From Otis tarda (taxonomy: Eukaryota > Chordata > Aves > Otidiformes > Otididae): a stretch of DNA of 64,000 nt. Of this stretch, positions 12,905 to 27,971 are shown in pieces. The stretch's first letter is position 1. Every line of letters starts with the position of its first letter. A model generated the notes under the pieces. That model was not told where the DNA came from, ran no database searches, and was given only the letters and a program-made list of their open reading frames with translations. The translations under genes were made by a program, and so were the position numbers. The stretch is from contig CM048554.1 in assembly GCA_026413225.1 (NCBI GenBank), positions 73,028,463-73,092,462 on the forward strand, given 5' to 3'.

Positions 12905-15900
12905 AGGACAATCACAGAGCTTCCAGTTGAGGCCTGCTTCATATCCAGCCAGCTTCTGCAGAAGTGCAAGAGTCCAGTGCCAGCTATATAGACATGTCCA
13001 ACGTGCTCAGAGGCCCAAATATCAAAAAGCAGAATTTGCTTTGTGCAGCTGGCCAGAGGCATGAAATATGCTGAGGAGCATCCTCTCACAAAGCTGCAGC
13101 TGCTAGAGAACAGGCAACCTCCCAATAACTCAAATGGCAGTACAAAAAAAAGTACCTAATGGGGTCAACTAGACATTAGCAATGGAAGATGTGATGCAGC
13201 ACTTCTGAAGGATTAATAATGACAGTCAGAGGAAAAGTACAACCAGCTACCATGGTCTCAAATAGAAATTTGCGTTCCAAGTTTATTTGTGTGCATTTGG
13301 CAAGTCTCAGAAAGGGTTTTATATCCAACTCTTCTGACAAAAAAAAAAAAAAAAAAAAAAAGGAGCTGTTTTGGTGTCTCTCAGCAGAACTTGCCAGCTG
13401 CAAGTTCAGTCACGCATCTGTCAATAGAAACACTGTGAAATGCTTCATGTAGGTCATGTAGGCTTTAGGCCTGCCAGGCTTGACAGCATTCCTTTGTTGA
13501 CTTGTATTTGCTGCCACAGCCTTATTTCTACCTTAGCCTTTCCTGTTTAAACTCATTTTCCAGCTTGAAAGACGCACTTCAGATTAATTTAGCAGACTAT
13601 CCTAATAGAAAAACTTTGACAAGGGCAGGACTTTTGTCAATATGGACAAAGTCAGGATCCAACAGAGTCCACTTAGAGACACAGGGGGCCAGTCCGGACA
13701 TTTGTTCTGGCGAAGAGTACAGTCTGTTATTCTGCTCCCCATCGTTTGCAAAGGATATGAGTTTTAGTGTATAGAGCCTGAAATAATGTTGAAACTACTT
13801 CTCATTTAGCTTTTAGGAACAATCCTGTTCTGAAGGGTAACGAATGAGTTAACTAAGCTCTACAGATAAAAAAGTTTTAATTAATAATTCTCAAAAGATG
13901 ATTATGGTTAAAACTGTTTCAGAAAAGAGGAAAGAAAAAATAAGATACTGGAAAAAGCAAAGATTTTGATGTACCTAAGGGTAAAGTCTCAAAGATAGTG
14001 CAAGGAATGTTATTCCTTTGATAAGGAAAAAATGTTTATCTCTTGAATTTGCAGATAAACTGCAAATAAATAGAATTTTTAGAAATAGAATTTTTACACT
14101 TTTGCTATACCATACCTAGCACTGACAGATATCTCTTGAATGTCAATTACTATGAAATTTTAATTTTTAAGTTGTGGAACTAGTTGAATTCACAGATTAG
14201 AAACTAAACTAAGGAAAATCAAGTGCCTTTGTAGATAAAGGGCAGATTATTTGTCTGAAGTAGCTGTTTATGATAGTTCCTGATGCTTAGATTCTCACAA
14301 ATCAAAACAAGGCCATACAGTTTTACCAAGTTCAGTTCTCCTTGCATACTAAAATGGTATTGTACAACACTCTAATGCAGAATTCACAACTAAAAGTGTA
14401 AAAAAAACCCCAAACCACCACAAAACCAAAACCCCACAAAATACTCCTGCTAAACATTTGATAGAAGTGATAACAAATAATCTAGAGGGAGCTCCCCTAT
14501 GTGGTGTGAAGTAGCAATTCTCCTAAGAATCAGGAGCAGTGTGTGAAGCAACCAGACCAACCCCCAGCTAAATAAACACCAGGATATTATGTCCTTAAAG
14601 ACACGGTTTGGGCAGAAACAGAAGCTACTGGGCAAGCTTCTTTGGCTTGTGTTATGACAGTCGGAATGAATTATTGTAATGACCCACTCTGGCTTTAGCC
14701 ATTGAAAATATTTAAAATGATGTTTTGCTCAAGGGTGAATAAGCTAGAGACACATGTCAAGACTCCAGAGAATTACTGGCAAACCTGGTAGTGATTTCTC
14801 AGATAGCAAGAAGGCTCTTCCGTCTCACTGACTTCAAATAAAATTGAAGAAAACAAGTGACTGAGTAATTGCAGGAAGAAACCTGAAACAAGTGGCATAT
14901 CACAAAAATATTTGTATTTGTTTCCTGCTGGAAGAATCTCCTGTCAAATCCACAGACATAAACAAAAGCAAAGTGCCCTGAATTCCAAAGCTGACTCGAT
15001 TGAGCAGACAGTACTCTTGGGCTGTCATCACAGCAGAAACATTTAATCACAAGCCTGAGTCACTCTGCAGCTTCTCGGAGCTAAGAACCAAGAAACAGGT
15101 TTTTCTTTTTTATGTACATACAAGCAAAACAAATGAGAAATTTTTATCCAGTACATCCAGGCTGGCACTCAAACTCAGATGATCTTCAGTCCTGCTGAAT
15201 GGGAAAGATGCTATTTAAGATGAGACAAACTGAAAATTCTGCTCTGAGACAGCATGACAGAAAATTATAATACTGACATTAGAAAACCCAAAGCTTTCAT
15301 ATAGACTAGATGGTCTGAAGTTTCAGGATTGCTGGCTTTTGTCTCAGGTTGCATTTTTATAGGAACATATTTTAAAGTGAGTCAATGGACAGACCAGCAT
15401 CGTTGGTGGTCTGATGCTAAATACTGAATTTTGGATATAGTGTTTTTGAAGAAATGTACAATATAATCTAAACTATGTGCTAGTTAAATTATTACATCTC
15501 AAAGCAGTGATTCTATGTCAATATAGTCAGACAATCTGCAGCAAGAATACAGTGTACAGTGCAGCAGCTTCTTGCTATCTAAAGCCTCTATTCTAACCAG
15601 CTTCAAACCCAGATTTCCTTCTCTGTCTGAGCCTCATTTTTCAACCAAGGCCTCTCACCCTACTCATGCTGCTTGGCTCCAAGAGATCACTGGTTGATAA
15701 TGCATAAGTATCAAGAGCTGACAGAAAAAGCAGCAACAAATTCTTTCACCCATGCCATGCTGAATGGCACAGATAGAACACAATAAATAGTATGATGAAA
15801 CATCAAATACACGGAGAAGCAGACAGCAAAGCTAGAGGTACAGAGGATGGAAAGAAATGCATAGAAAGAATCAATGAAAGATAGAGAAGTCTTAATTTCT

Positions 15901-16335
15901 AAAATTTAATGCTTGTGTGTTTTATGTATGAAATGTGCAGTGTTTACATTTCTAGTTAAAAGCCAACAGTCATCTTCATTTGCAACCACTTCTGCCAGCC
16001 CAGAGTCTTCAGGAGAAGAAATCCTGCAGCTCTAAAGGGACTGAACACACATTCCAATGTGCTGTTGGAAAGGACAGCCTGAAAGCAAAATACATTTCCT
16101 TTGTTGTTTCCTTACAGTTTGCCATTTTGCCTTTTTCGAACTTCAGAAAGCAACTTTCAAGAACTGACAGGCTGAGAAAAAAAAATTAGCACTACAGTAG
16201 AGGCAAGGGAAAGAGGGAGTATTCTTAAAACATTTTAATATTAATTGTATTTTACTAAAAAAAAAAACTACAAAGCAAAATAAATCAACAAAATCCTTAG
16301 CTGCTGTAAATTATATTCATATTAACATAGAAAGA
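12905..16335. other. Non-coding AT-rich stretch
   Basis: No recognisable exon. A pure A tract lies at about 13340-13361. The minus strand at about 14460-14500 reads ELPLDY in one frame, a six-residue match to the C-terminal part of NT5DC1, but the neighbouring residues do not follow the family, so it is not annotated. Confidence 0.45.
13340..13361. repeat. Poly-A tract
   Basis: About 20-22 consecutive A. It could be a retroposon tail, but no recognisable element precedes it. Confidence 0.85.
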
Positions 16336-16552
16336 CATTTTTTACAGTGAGAACAATCATTCACTGGAACAACCTCCCCAGGGAGACGGTCGTGTCACCA
16401 TCACTGGAGGTTTTCAAGATGCAACTGGACAGCGTGCTAGATAATCTCATCTGGGCTTCCTTACCCATGAAAGGTTGGACTAGATGATCTTTTGAGATCC
16501 CTTCCAAACTGGGCTGTTCTATGGTTGTATGATTCTACTGAATTCTATGATT
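16336..16552 (+). mobile_element. CR1 LINE 3' end (plus orientation)
   Basis: Shows the order expected of a CR1 3' end: 'tcactggaacaacctccccaggg', 'tcactggaggttttcaagatg', 'ggttggactagatgatctt', 'gatcccttccaaactgggc' and the tail 'ttctatggttgtatgattcta'. The copy is 5'-truncated and moderately diverged. Confidence 0.9.
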
Positions 16553-19500
16553 CCATATCAGAATATTCTGCTGCAATGTGTCCCTCTACGCTCCCAAAAC
16601 AAACAGTTGAAGAATAAGCATGGATCACAGATATGACAGCACATGAGTTTATATACATGTTAAAAGCCATTTAAATTACTTTGCATAACAAAACACTTCT
16701 AAAATAAGGTCTTATACTTTGCGGCAAGACTAAAGTTTGCAGGACAAAGATGATGTCACACAAACGTTTTCAGCAGAAACAGAACAGAATAGTTGGCTCC
16801 AATCTGGTCCAATCAATAGCATGGCAATTTGGCAAACATCCCAGGGAACGAGATACAAGCTTTAAGAATTTAGAAGTGACCAAAATGGGCCAAATCAATA
16901 CATGTGCCTATTCTACTATCTTGTTTCAAACAGCTGCCATAAGCACATGTTGACAGAAGGGTTGGACAGGGAAAGAATATAGTACTTAAGTCCAAAGAAA
17001 TAAAATTAAAGTCCCCATCTTCCACTCCCTAACTGTTCTAAATATGAACTACAATGTAAGTGTAGTCAGCTGTGTGATCTCATCCTCCTTCATCAATGAA
17101 GATACTTAAAACTGCACTTTAGGAAATTTTGACTAAAATGTAGACAACATCTGCCATGATTTAGTCCTTTTGGGTAGTTCTGCCTACAAAGAGTAGATGC
17201 CATTCATCATCAGTGGGCACTAAGGGCCAGATGCAGAGAGATGCAGGCACTATAGAGCATTTAGTATTACAGCTCACTAACTAACGGACAGAGTGAGACA
17301 CTTAAGGATGGATTTATAACTGTAAGTATTTTGAGAGACAGAATGCCTCAGCCAGTCACTTGGAGAAAGGCACGCATCTGAAATCTCATCTCCAGTCTCA
17401 TTTGAGGACAGCTATTAGTTGCCTCTACAAAAGTGGTATTCAAAGTAAGACAATCCTGAGTGATGCAGACAATCTGGTGCATGGGCTTCAATGTCTTACT
17501 GCCTAAATAGAGGTAATTTTGTGAGCACTTCAAGCACCTACAAAACTGAAGTGAAAATGTACAGTGCCTAACAAAGCAGTAGTTTTTAAAGGGATCAGTT
17601 TTATTGATCTGAGATGGCACTCTTTGCAATAGTCACACGTACTCAAATCCCTTTCAGTGTTATATTTTCCAGCAGAAATTAATCCACAGTTTTCAGAGTT
17701 AAGAACTTCAGTGCTTAGAGACATAAACTCATACATAGTGAGTTTATTTTTATGAGTATGGGGCTAAAAATTCTGTCAGCTTTCCCTCTTACCTTCTCAT
17801 AACCCGATGGAACTAGAGTTGATTTTCTCCCTTGTTTCTCTTTTGTCTCTACTATTTATTGCTGAGCAGCCATGACTCCTGCCCTTGGAGCGACCCCCAT
17901 CCTGCTGTACTCTGCCCCTCTGACACTGGCTCCTTCCTGCCTGGAAGGGGAGGTAAAACATATCCCTAATTTTCTGAATTATAGATCCTGTTCGACAACT
18001 CAGGCTTCCCAGACAACCATAGCACAAAATAATCACGAGTCCTCCAAGAGAGGATCTACATTTTAGCTTACCTATGAAACCAAACTTCATGGAAAGCATT
18101 GTGGGTACATGAGCACCATGACTTTGCAGTGCACAGTACGCAAGCAGCAAAGCCAAAGCTCTTTGGACAGCATTGGACCTGTGGGCTATGTCTAAGTAAA
18201 CTGAAAGATGACAGTATGAACTGAACACATTGATATATGATCATCTGCACTTTTATTTACCATCTGAGCTACTGTCATTGAAACAGTAGTAGTCATATAT
18301 ATATGCCATTGGCATCCAAGATCCCTGGCATGAGGAAGAAAAGCTGGAGGTGTGTATAGTCATGAAAATCCTTAATACTCACCTAACCACAACATCCAGG
18401 GGAAGCAAAGGACAAGGGAAAAAAAAAACAAAACAAAAACCAAAAAATAACCACAGAAAAAAGGCTATCTAATGATTATATTCTAATTACTGAGAGGTGA
18501 AGCCAGAGAGCGATCACCTACGTACATGTGTAGAGCCTTCAAACTCCAATCCTTTCTCTGTACTTACACGCTGTAATGACCAACTAGTTTCTGAAAGCAT
18601 CTTACAATCCCACCCCCCCCAAAGGGATGCACCCCAAAAGATAAATTGATATTCCTAACCATATTTATAGTCCTTTACAGATTATTCTGATATACATATA
18701 TATATAGGAGGATTCAAGATTAATAGTCCAATCAGCTCCAAAACATAGAGAATACAGGAAGCATTTCTAAGTCCTCATAATGAAGGACAAAAAACAAAAC
18801 TCAGAGCAAACATTCTGTACAAGACTAAAGAAAACAAATGCCAGACCTCGGGAAAACAGGATTAAAAAACCCAGTTCTTACTATCTTTGCTGTTGTTTTT
18901 TATACTTCAAAAGTAAAAAAACCTGTTCTTCAAAAAGAGCCAGGAACACTGCAATACTCATCTTTAAAAGGTTCTCCAGATGTAAACTTCATAAATGATT
19001 GGGATGAGGAAGAAAAGAAATCCCATTGGGAAGAGACAGGAAGCCTGACGCTAGTGTACTTGTGAATTTAAACTTTTCCAAAGTGTCTTACTCTTAAGAA
19101 CTGTTTGGCAAGAAGTTCTCAGAGGAACGCAAATATCAGGAAGGAGAGAGAATGCAGAGATAACAAGTGATCATGCTTTAATTTACAGAATTATAAAGGA
19201 CACACATGAAACATTTGTGCTCTTGGCTTTTTTCCTTATGAAGGTTTCATTTTAATTCATAGTATTTTAGTCTTAACACAGCATTTTCAACAACAGTTTT
19301 TGTAGATTAAAGAGTCTTTAATAATAATACTAAATATTACGTCTTTAATAGTAATAATAATAAAAAGTAAAGACTGTGAAAGTAGTTTTCCTCAAAACAA
19401 AAAATTGTGCCCTGAAGTGTAAAAGCATGAGAAAAGAGCTTAACCATTAAAATAATTACCTGATGTTATAACACCGTTTGCCTCATGTCTAATAAGAAGT

Positions 19501-22500
19501 GTGAGGTTTCCTCAAGATTAAGTTTTCAGACAATTAACATATTGCCAAACTGTCACCATTCCAACTCCAATTTCTTACACTCCAAGCTTTTGCTTTTTTT
19601 AGAAAGATTCATTTAAAACTTGTCCATTTTTAAATAAAAATATTAGGAAAAAAATTCTCAATCCTAGTTCTGCACACCCATCTTGCAAAGCAGCTTCAAG
19701 TCCTTCATTCTTTCCTTAGGTTTGGAATTTGTCACATACGGATGTAATGTGCAAAATATCCATTCTGACACTGCCATAAAATTCTATACAATTATTACGA
19801 ATTTCAGATTGCATTTGCACAATAAAAGCTTATTAGAGTTTGGCAGCTAAATGCTCCAAAAAGCCTATCTATATGTTCAACCCCTAAGACCTCACACCTA
19901 CTTAAGTCACTTAATAGACCAGTCTCTGAAAGAAACAGCATGTGTTTCCTTTGGAAGAGGCAGTAGCAGAACATAACTGCGTTTGCTTTGTCCTCCAAGC
20001 ACAAGAACAGAAACTTGAGATGCTTCTTATGTGCCTTCCAAGCATGTGGCCTACATGCAGAAGCAGAGGAAAGTGCTGCACTGTATGGGTACAGGGAGTT
20101 GGTAAAGTTCTGATGGGCCATAAGCTTGACTGCAGAAACTCAGAGCTAGGTTCTTAGACTGTTTATAAATTTATTTTCTGTTAAACACAGATTTGGGCCA
20201 TACACATGCTTTAAAAAACATCAGATGCCTGATCCACATTTGCATAAACCACTGTAGATCCCACTGCCAAAAAAAAAAAAAAAAAAAAAAAAGAAAAAAG
20301 GAGTATCTTACTTCACAGGCCACTGTGCAGTCATCTTAAATGTAACTAGACACCATCAGTCCTTGGCGATAAGTTTTTTGTTGAGATTTGGACAGCCCTA
20401 CAGTCCTTTCCTGAACATAAGTATAATTCAGGACAGAAAATGTTTTGTTTCAGTAGACATTTTAGATGTAGGCCATAAATAGCTCCTAACACAAAATGTA
20501 GGCTTGTTAACTTTTTTTTTTTGCAGTTGTATGCATGTAAGTATTCAAAAAACTGCCCACAGCTATTAGACACAAACTATGTGCATCTATGCATCTGAGG
20601 TGTCATACTGGTCCTCCAGGTAACCTAGAAAGGCTTCTCCCAGGGCTTTCAACAAATAGCTTGAGGCAATTGCTCCACCAGAACAGTCAGATTGTCATGT
20701 AGCCCACACTATCTTTCAGAAGGACAGTTTAAAAATATTCAAATGTTCACTTGCTCTCTACTCTTGAAGTTGCAGAAGTCAACTCTCAATCAAAATAGAT
20801 ATTCGGATCCTTTATTTCTGTGATTGTTTTTTACTTTTTTAGTCTCAAAAGACCAAGATTCTGAGTTCCCATAAGGCCATTTAGCCCTAACTGGGAGATT
20901 CACAGGTAATACCACCGTGACAGCTTCTAATAAAATTCTGTAGAAACTAGTTTTCTTAGAGAATATGAAGCTTTACAGTGAGGTCTCTCTCTGCTTCTAA
21001 AAGATGATGCAGTAGAAGTTTAAATATTCCAAAGCAGTTTTAGAAAGAACATGACAAAACAATGTCCATACAAAGCTTGTAAAATAGATCTTCCTTTGTC
21101 AATGCAAAAGTTTGTCTTATCTTTATTTGGCATTTTTGATCCCTAAAAACTGGAAAGGGCATTAAAATTATCCTATACTCTTATTAAATATTTTAAGGTT
21201 GTCCACAGATTATTTCATATATCCAATAAATTCTGCTCATGCTCCCGACAGCTTTCAGTGTCCCAGCAGTGTTGACACTCCCTACATGACCAGCCTAGAC
21301 ATATTTTCCCTTAAGGTACCTGAAAACTATTTGTGCTCAAACAAACTAAAAAACCTGTACTAAATGACATGAGTGTCTCATGAGTACTGCACAAAGGCCT
21401 CAGACGGAGAAGTCTGCCAGAAACTTAGCATAGTTCACATAAACATCCTGCGGTCATCAGCACAGCCCAAGGTAGAATTCAACTCTGAAACCCAATACAA
21501 TTTATGTACACAGGACATACCAGAAGAGATCTGGATTTAGACAGGTATAAAAAGGAATCAGGAGGAAAATATGTTAGTAAGGTTAATTTTACTTTTACTT
21601 ACTAATAGGTAGGTAAGCAAATACATCCCACCATATGTCTATAGACACAGAGGGTCTATTTTCTGAAACAATAAGCTCTCTCTGAATGACCTAACATGCA
21701 TTGAATAGACAAACAGTGTTACGTTTAGGTCATGAAAAAAGGAGAACTTTTAAAGATGCTTAGCTTTATATAAAAATATTTTGAGCTGGTAGATGAAAGG
21801 GTTTCAATTCAAAAACCAAATTCCGAGTCTCATTCTTGTAACTTTTACTCAATTTGCAGATGGATCTTCTGTACGTACAGATAATTTTTATTTTACTGCA
21901 TGTAAATCTAATATTGACATCTATTTCTCACTTATCCAAAAAATGTGAAGTACCTTTAAAAAAAAATAGCTAGCATGCAGAATGAGATGCATGCAAATAT
22001 AAAGACATAATTTTGCCTTGTTTCTAGTGCAGAATCGGATAAACAGATACCAACTGGATAAGCCATGCAATGGCAATAAGGCAACGTTGAATTCACTCTA
22101 CCAGATTTAATGACAAATGATGTGATAAAACTAGCATGAATAAAATATATCAAGCAAAATATAGATACCATATCAACATTCATTTTATCCTTAGCTTCCC
22201 AGATTACACACTTTTTTTTGGTTGAAAAATAAGTTAGAGTAACATGGCAAACTGTCTCAGAACCTTCAGAGTTTACATACATCCTCCCTTATTTTTTTAC
22301 ACATTAAAAAGCCCTCCTAATCATCATATAGTATTTATTCCCTTCTGCAGACAAGTAATTACATTAGCTCTCAAATGGGAATCTGCAGCTTGTGGGAGGC
22401 CAAATCTTTGCACCATTTGAATAGTCTGGAATATGTGCTAGGGAAGACAGCCACTTGTTTAAGTTACACCCCTCTTCATTTCCGTCCGAGGTGAATCTGT

Positions 22501-25500
22501 AAAGAACTACAAGATACTTGGAGTTGATGTTCACTACAGACCTTGATCAATGCTATAGATGCAATAATTAAATATATTTCCCAGCTAGGCAAAATACACT
22601 TAGAAAAAAGCTCATTTTAAAGCTCTAATCAGAAACATAGAATGGATGCAATTTGAACAACAGACTTCCTTTGCAGAAGATTTTCTGAAGTTGACTTTCA
22701 AGCACCGTAAAGACCTATTAAATCCATTCAGTAGTAACAATAAAATAAAATTAAACTATAGCAGTTTCACACTCAAACCATAGTGAGCTTCATAGGCCAG
22801 TCACGACAGTGTAACATATAACAAAATGAGTATATTGAGTATGCCTAGGATGTAAATGTACAGTACACATCTCAAACTAGTCACAGATGGAGACTGCTCA
22901 TTCCTGCAACAGCTGAGAGCACAGTGCAAGCTAACTACAAGGCATTTACGCTGCCTTTCCCTCTGGTTTTGTATCAGCTCAACACAAGTTGCAGCCAGAC
23001 TGCTAAGTAGAATAAAACAGCTTCAGCTTTTCAGCACTGAGGTCCAACAGCCTGCATACAGCCAGAAAGGCTGGGTTCAGGCCTAGGTTAAGGAACCTAC
23101 ATTTAAGGTGGTTTAATTTCCAACTCAGCTGTGCCTAAACACCATGTATTTCTCTTGAATTTGTGTATTACATAGGCTTACACTCACCTAGTATGGTGGA
23201 TTACTCAGAGGTTTTCCCATTTCAGGAAAGTGATCAGAAAACAGATGAGCTCAGCACCACGAGTTGCAGTGTCCTCCCTCCTCCTCTCTTATCTTTTGTC
23301 ACTTAAGAAACCCACAGGTTCTACTAGAATTCCTCAGTAAAGATGTTGCATGAGATAACCGTAAAATTCAGGCACCACATCACAATCAGGACTATGTGAC
23401 ACACATAAATGACTCCTTCCTCCCATATCCCACTTTCTATCCTATATAACTCTCTCTCTCACCCCCATTTCAATGTTTCAACAGTTTATCCTGGTTACTG
23501 CAGATTGGTGGAAGACTTCTTCCACTCCAGACCTGCAGAAATACCAGCATGTCAGAAAATCTTCCTTGAAATCTGGTATCAATCTTCTGCTGCAGCACAT
23601 GTCATTGGCAGCAGCTGCCGACATCAGAACAGCCTCCTCCTTGCTTATGAATCATGAGCTGTTCAACAAAAGAAGCCCCAGAAACTTCACCTTTATCTAC
23701 ATCCCTAGCTAAGCTACTGCCAAAGAAACAGTTTCAAGAACAAAAACTGGCTATTGGTTACAGATCACAAAGAAGAAAACTGCTCATTTGCTAACGAACC
23801 AGATAGGGACCTGGCATTTGTGGATTCAGTTCCCTGCTTCTCAACTTCTCTGACCTTTAGTAAATCTGTTAAGGCTTAAACACATTCACATTATACCACT
23901 TTAACCACATGTAATTGAAGCAGCCATTACTTTTCCATGGCTATATTCTTAAGCTGTGACAATTACAAAGTCAATTTGCTGTAAATGTCCAGAAAGGTTT
24001 AATGGCTTCAGTGGAACCTGCACATCTGAATCCCAGAGTAACACACTCAAAATCTTAAAGCACTTAATTTCCGCTTGCAAAGTTATCCACTTTCACTTCT
24101 GTATGCAGCAGAAATACATCAGGCTCTCATCCATTCCCTCTGTGGAAATCCTTCCTTACATCACACCATCAATGGGTGCAGAAGTCCTCAAACATCACCT
24201 CCAGCAGGAGTCAAATTTTTCATTTTATTTTCCACAGTAACAGCAGGGTTGGGAAGTATCACCACTAGGAACAAGCCTGCACTTTGGTCAGGTTGTCTGT
24301 CACAAGTTTAGCAGTCCCAGTCCCTCCCTGGTATCTGGATAATTTTTTGTATCGGTAGTTTGGGAATTACTTACCTGCTCCACATATGAATCATTTTTAC
24401 ATAACTATCTTTCAATCCTTGAATCTTTGAATGTGAGAGCCTACCAGTTAAAGTATTAAAAAAAAAAAAAAAAAATCACTCTTACATTCATGTGATTTTT
24501 CTCCTATGAAATGCAGGAGACACTGAAGCTTGTAGATTTGAGTCAGGTAATACAGTGTCACCTATAAAACTTTGCAGCCCTGACACATTTTCTGTAATAA
24601 TAAAAGCAGTCACTTCATTGGCACTTAATTACAAGCAGGTAATTTAACTCTCCTTTATGACACTATAATGCTTGTAAAACTCCAATCTCAGCTAAGTGAA
24701 ACTAAACCCAGTCCTATTAACAATCATCAGGAACAATTGGACTCCATGGACTCAAGCTTATTTTGCATAAAGGAGAGAGTATAGAAAGCTTATATGCACC
24801 CACCAACAGAACTTTCCTAAGTTTCAATTTAAATAAATGAAAAGGAAACAACAGTATCTAAAATCCAAGACTTAAAAAACCCAAACAAATCCCTTATTTT
24901 TGAAGTGAACTCAGACAACTTTTCTTTGTTCTGGTTGTAAAAGTCTGGGTTGTTTTTTTTCTTTTTTTTTTCCCTCCACCTTTGGCACCTGTTTTTAAAC
25001 ATTAAAGTTTAAAAACAACTTTGTGCCAATTGTACAAACCACAGCAGGTGGTAAGGTCAATGAATGAGACTATTCAGCAGGTGGACTAACCGCTCCAGGG
25101 GGTACACTTGAAAAAGCAGCTGTTACCTATTTTTCACCAACTATTTGTAAGATTCTCCTAATTATGGGATATCTGAGGAAGCTGCTTGATCTTTTTCACC
25201 TTTGGAAAAGTAGGAGTAGGAGTGGTTCACACTCTTCACCATGGCTTCTACTTTATTCACTGTGGTCCCAGGGAGTTTGACAGAAACCTCAAGTCCAGCA
25301 GGCACAGAGGTAGAACAAGATATTAAATAATCTAATAAAAATCAGAGCAAAATAGAGCATGAATTAAAGAAAACATTAAAAAAAACTTCTCCCCAGGAAA
25401 ATACGACTATTTAGCATTTTAATTATTTTTTTATGTGAATGCTCTTTTTACTGTTATATATCAGGTTTTTAAACAAGAACATCAGGAACTTACTGAAAAA

Positions 25501-27971
25501 AAGAAAGAATACTTGCAGTAATCTTTAAAGACTAACTATTTATTTCAGGTGTTTAAAATTCATTTAATACATCCCGTGAAATGATCTGGACCTATGGAAA
25601 ACAAGCTTCCCTCCTTCATCACTCCCAGGAAAGTCTGACTGCATTTTAGTTCAAATCAAATTCTTATAATTCTGCTTTCAGAAAAGCTTCATAAATCATT
25701 ATATTTACACAACTGAGAACACAGTCAACATCAGGCAGAAGGCTGGAAACCTCTTTACCTGGTTATGTTTAAGCAGCTCCAGAAACAGTTTTGTGGAACC
25801 TCCTCATCAAAATCCAAAGTCAAATTTTCATATTTGCTTAGGCTATTCAGTGGTCAGGCCTTGGAAAATTTTTTTTCCCAAACTGTGCACAAAATTAAGT
25901 GGACGCTTCTGCTCTTCTCCATCAGGAAGATGCAAGTCCTGCCATCACCTGCATGTTTACACTTTTAAACAGATCTAGTGAAAATCCCAAACTTTAAATA
26001 TATAAACATTTACACTATTTAATCAGAAAAGCATTTGTGGGAGAAAGGATGGATGTCAACACATAAAACCAGCTTTGTGTTCCCAGTGTCTTGAGAACTG
26101 ATCATCTTTCATTTAAAGCCACACATCTGATATGAGTTTCAAATTAATGCATTAATTTGAACAATTTTGTTGTTTTTACTTTCAGAGGCAAGAGAAGGAG
26201 GAATAAAAATGAGGGAGGAATACGGTCAGGCCAGCAGCATATTGAAGGTACTAGAAAACATCTTTCCTGACACCAGTGCTTCTGTTTGGTATCTTTTACT
26301 CTAGTATAATAAATTCTCTAAGACAGGGAGGAGTATCTTATCTTTACATAAGCATAATGAAACGGGCCCACAAACAATATAGTGTTGTTAGAAAGCATTC
26401 ATCAATAATACTGTCTGACCCTGAGGAACGTATAATCAGAAACTCATGTCAGTCTCCAAGCTTTCTCTACAGCCTATGTGGAACACGTCTTCTCCTGAAG
26501 TTTTGGCATGGTCATTCAGTATTAACTGAAGTTAATTCAGTCAGAACAGAACTATAAATATTTAACTGGTTGTCATCTATTTAAATATACTACTATATTA
26601 AATAGAGCTCTTGTGATCAACAGTTACCTGAGCTGAACAGAATAAACTGGTTCACAGTCAGTATTGCAGTGCCAGAATAAATACAGACCATCTTTCCATT
26701 ACTACTTGAAAGCAGGACATTTATTCAACCACAATTACAAGTGTTAAAAAGTATAAGGACTTTAAATCTATAAAAAGACTAGTACAGGACTAGTAGGAGT
26801 AACACTGTTTTATTTGTTTAGAGAGAGAATTCTTTATTGTATCTCAAAATATGAATATAGATAGGACTGCACAGCCCTGCAGATTACCTCAACAAGCCTC
26901 TATTAATTACAAAAGATGGCCAGCGTTCTGAAACTCAGAAGAAATCCTATTTATTTTGCAATTAGCAAGGTAAATATTTTCTTCACCAATATGTTCTCCA
27001 GTTCTGTGCAGTCCAAGTGGCTAGTGTTGGAACAGAAAATACCCTCTATATAAATGCAAAATAACAATAATTGCAAAACAAAAGAAACAACAACAAAAAC
27101 AAAACACCTTGAGGTTTCCCACAGCTTCACAAATTTTCCCACTTCCTGTTTCTGTGGGCTCATTTGACTGTGAGCAATAAGAAGCTGAAAAACCTCAGTA
27201 TTAGTTTTCCCCGTTAAGGTACAGTGGAACACTGTGTTCCTCTGCACCCTTCACTGAGGGCTTACCTGGCCGCTATCATACGAGAGTGCAAACACTCTTC
27301 ACCATTGTGTGGCAGAGAGGGAGAGAGGACGGTTTTAAACCACGGAGTTAAGATGATTTAGGAGTTTCCAGAGTGTCAAAAAGTGCACCACAAACTAGGA
27401 AACCCAATTTCTCATTTAATTTCATGCTAGAAATTCCTAAGCACCTTTCTTGGAGAACTTAGAATTGAGGAGTGGAGAATTTCTTCACCAGAGATGGTGC
27501 TACAAGCTATTAAGAGTCCTTTGCAAAACAGTAGCTACCACGAGTTTTTGGGTATAAGCACTTAAATAGAGGAAGACTTGTCCCAGACTAAGGTACAGTC
27601 TTCAGGCAGATAAGAAAAATGGAACCAACAACATCAGAAAGCACTAGTCATAGATACTGAGCAAGAAGCAGCAAAAGAATTGTGTCCTCTTAACAGTGTT
27701 GAGATTTTATGTCATCAGTAAAAAGTTACTCCAAATTTTTCAGACTACTTTTTAATTACAGGAAAAATCTCACACCAACACATTCTTGCCTTTTTCTTCA
27801 CAGCTGAGATCACCTAGCCAAACAACAGGAGTAAACAACCCCCTCTCAGGTTCCTTGGGTACCATATTTTAATATAAATAGTAATTATAAGCTACAGAAT
27901 AAAATCAGGATGAAGACAGAGCCAATTACTAAAAATAAGACAAATTCCAAGTTAAAGCTGTGAATTACAAC
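16553..27971. other. Non-coding AT-rich stretch
   Basis: Open frames are short, overlap on both strands and resemble no family I know. Poly-A runs are present near 20270-20292 and 24457-24474, and TA-rich microsatellites near 18295 and 18690. I looked specifically for the conserved later NT5DC1 segments (the SSHSDYC, WYSQGN and FGDSMHSD regions) on the minus strand and did not find them, but small diverged exons could have been missed by eye. Confidence 0.45.

Noticed and set aside
14450..14500. Minus-strand reading with ELPLDY, as in the C-terminal part of NT5DC1 (final exon candidate)
   Set aside because: Only six consecutive residues match. A six-residue chance match somewhere in 64 kb is quite possible. 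The residues before and after do not follow the family, and exons 7 to the penultimate one were not found between here and COL10A1.
17797..18228. 143-codon minus-strand frame with a GTAAGC near its middle
   Set aside because: No recognisable domain or homologue, and no matching acceptor/phase evidence; probably a chance frame in slightly GC-richer DNA.
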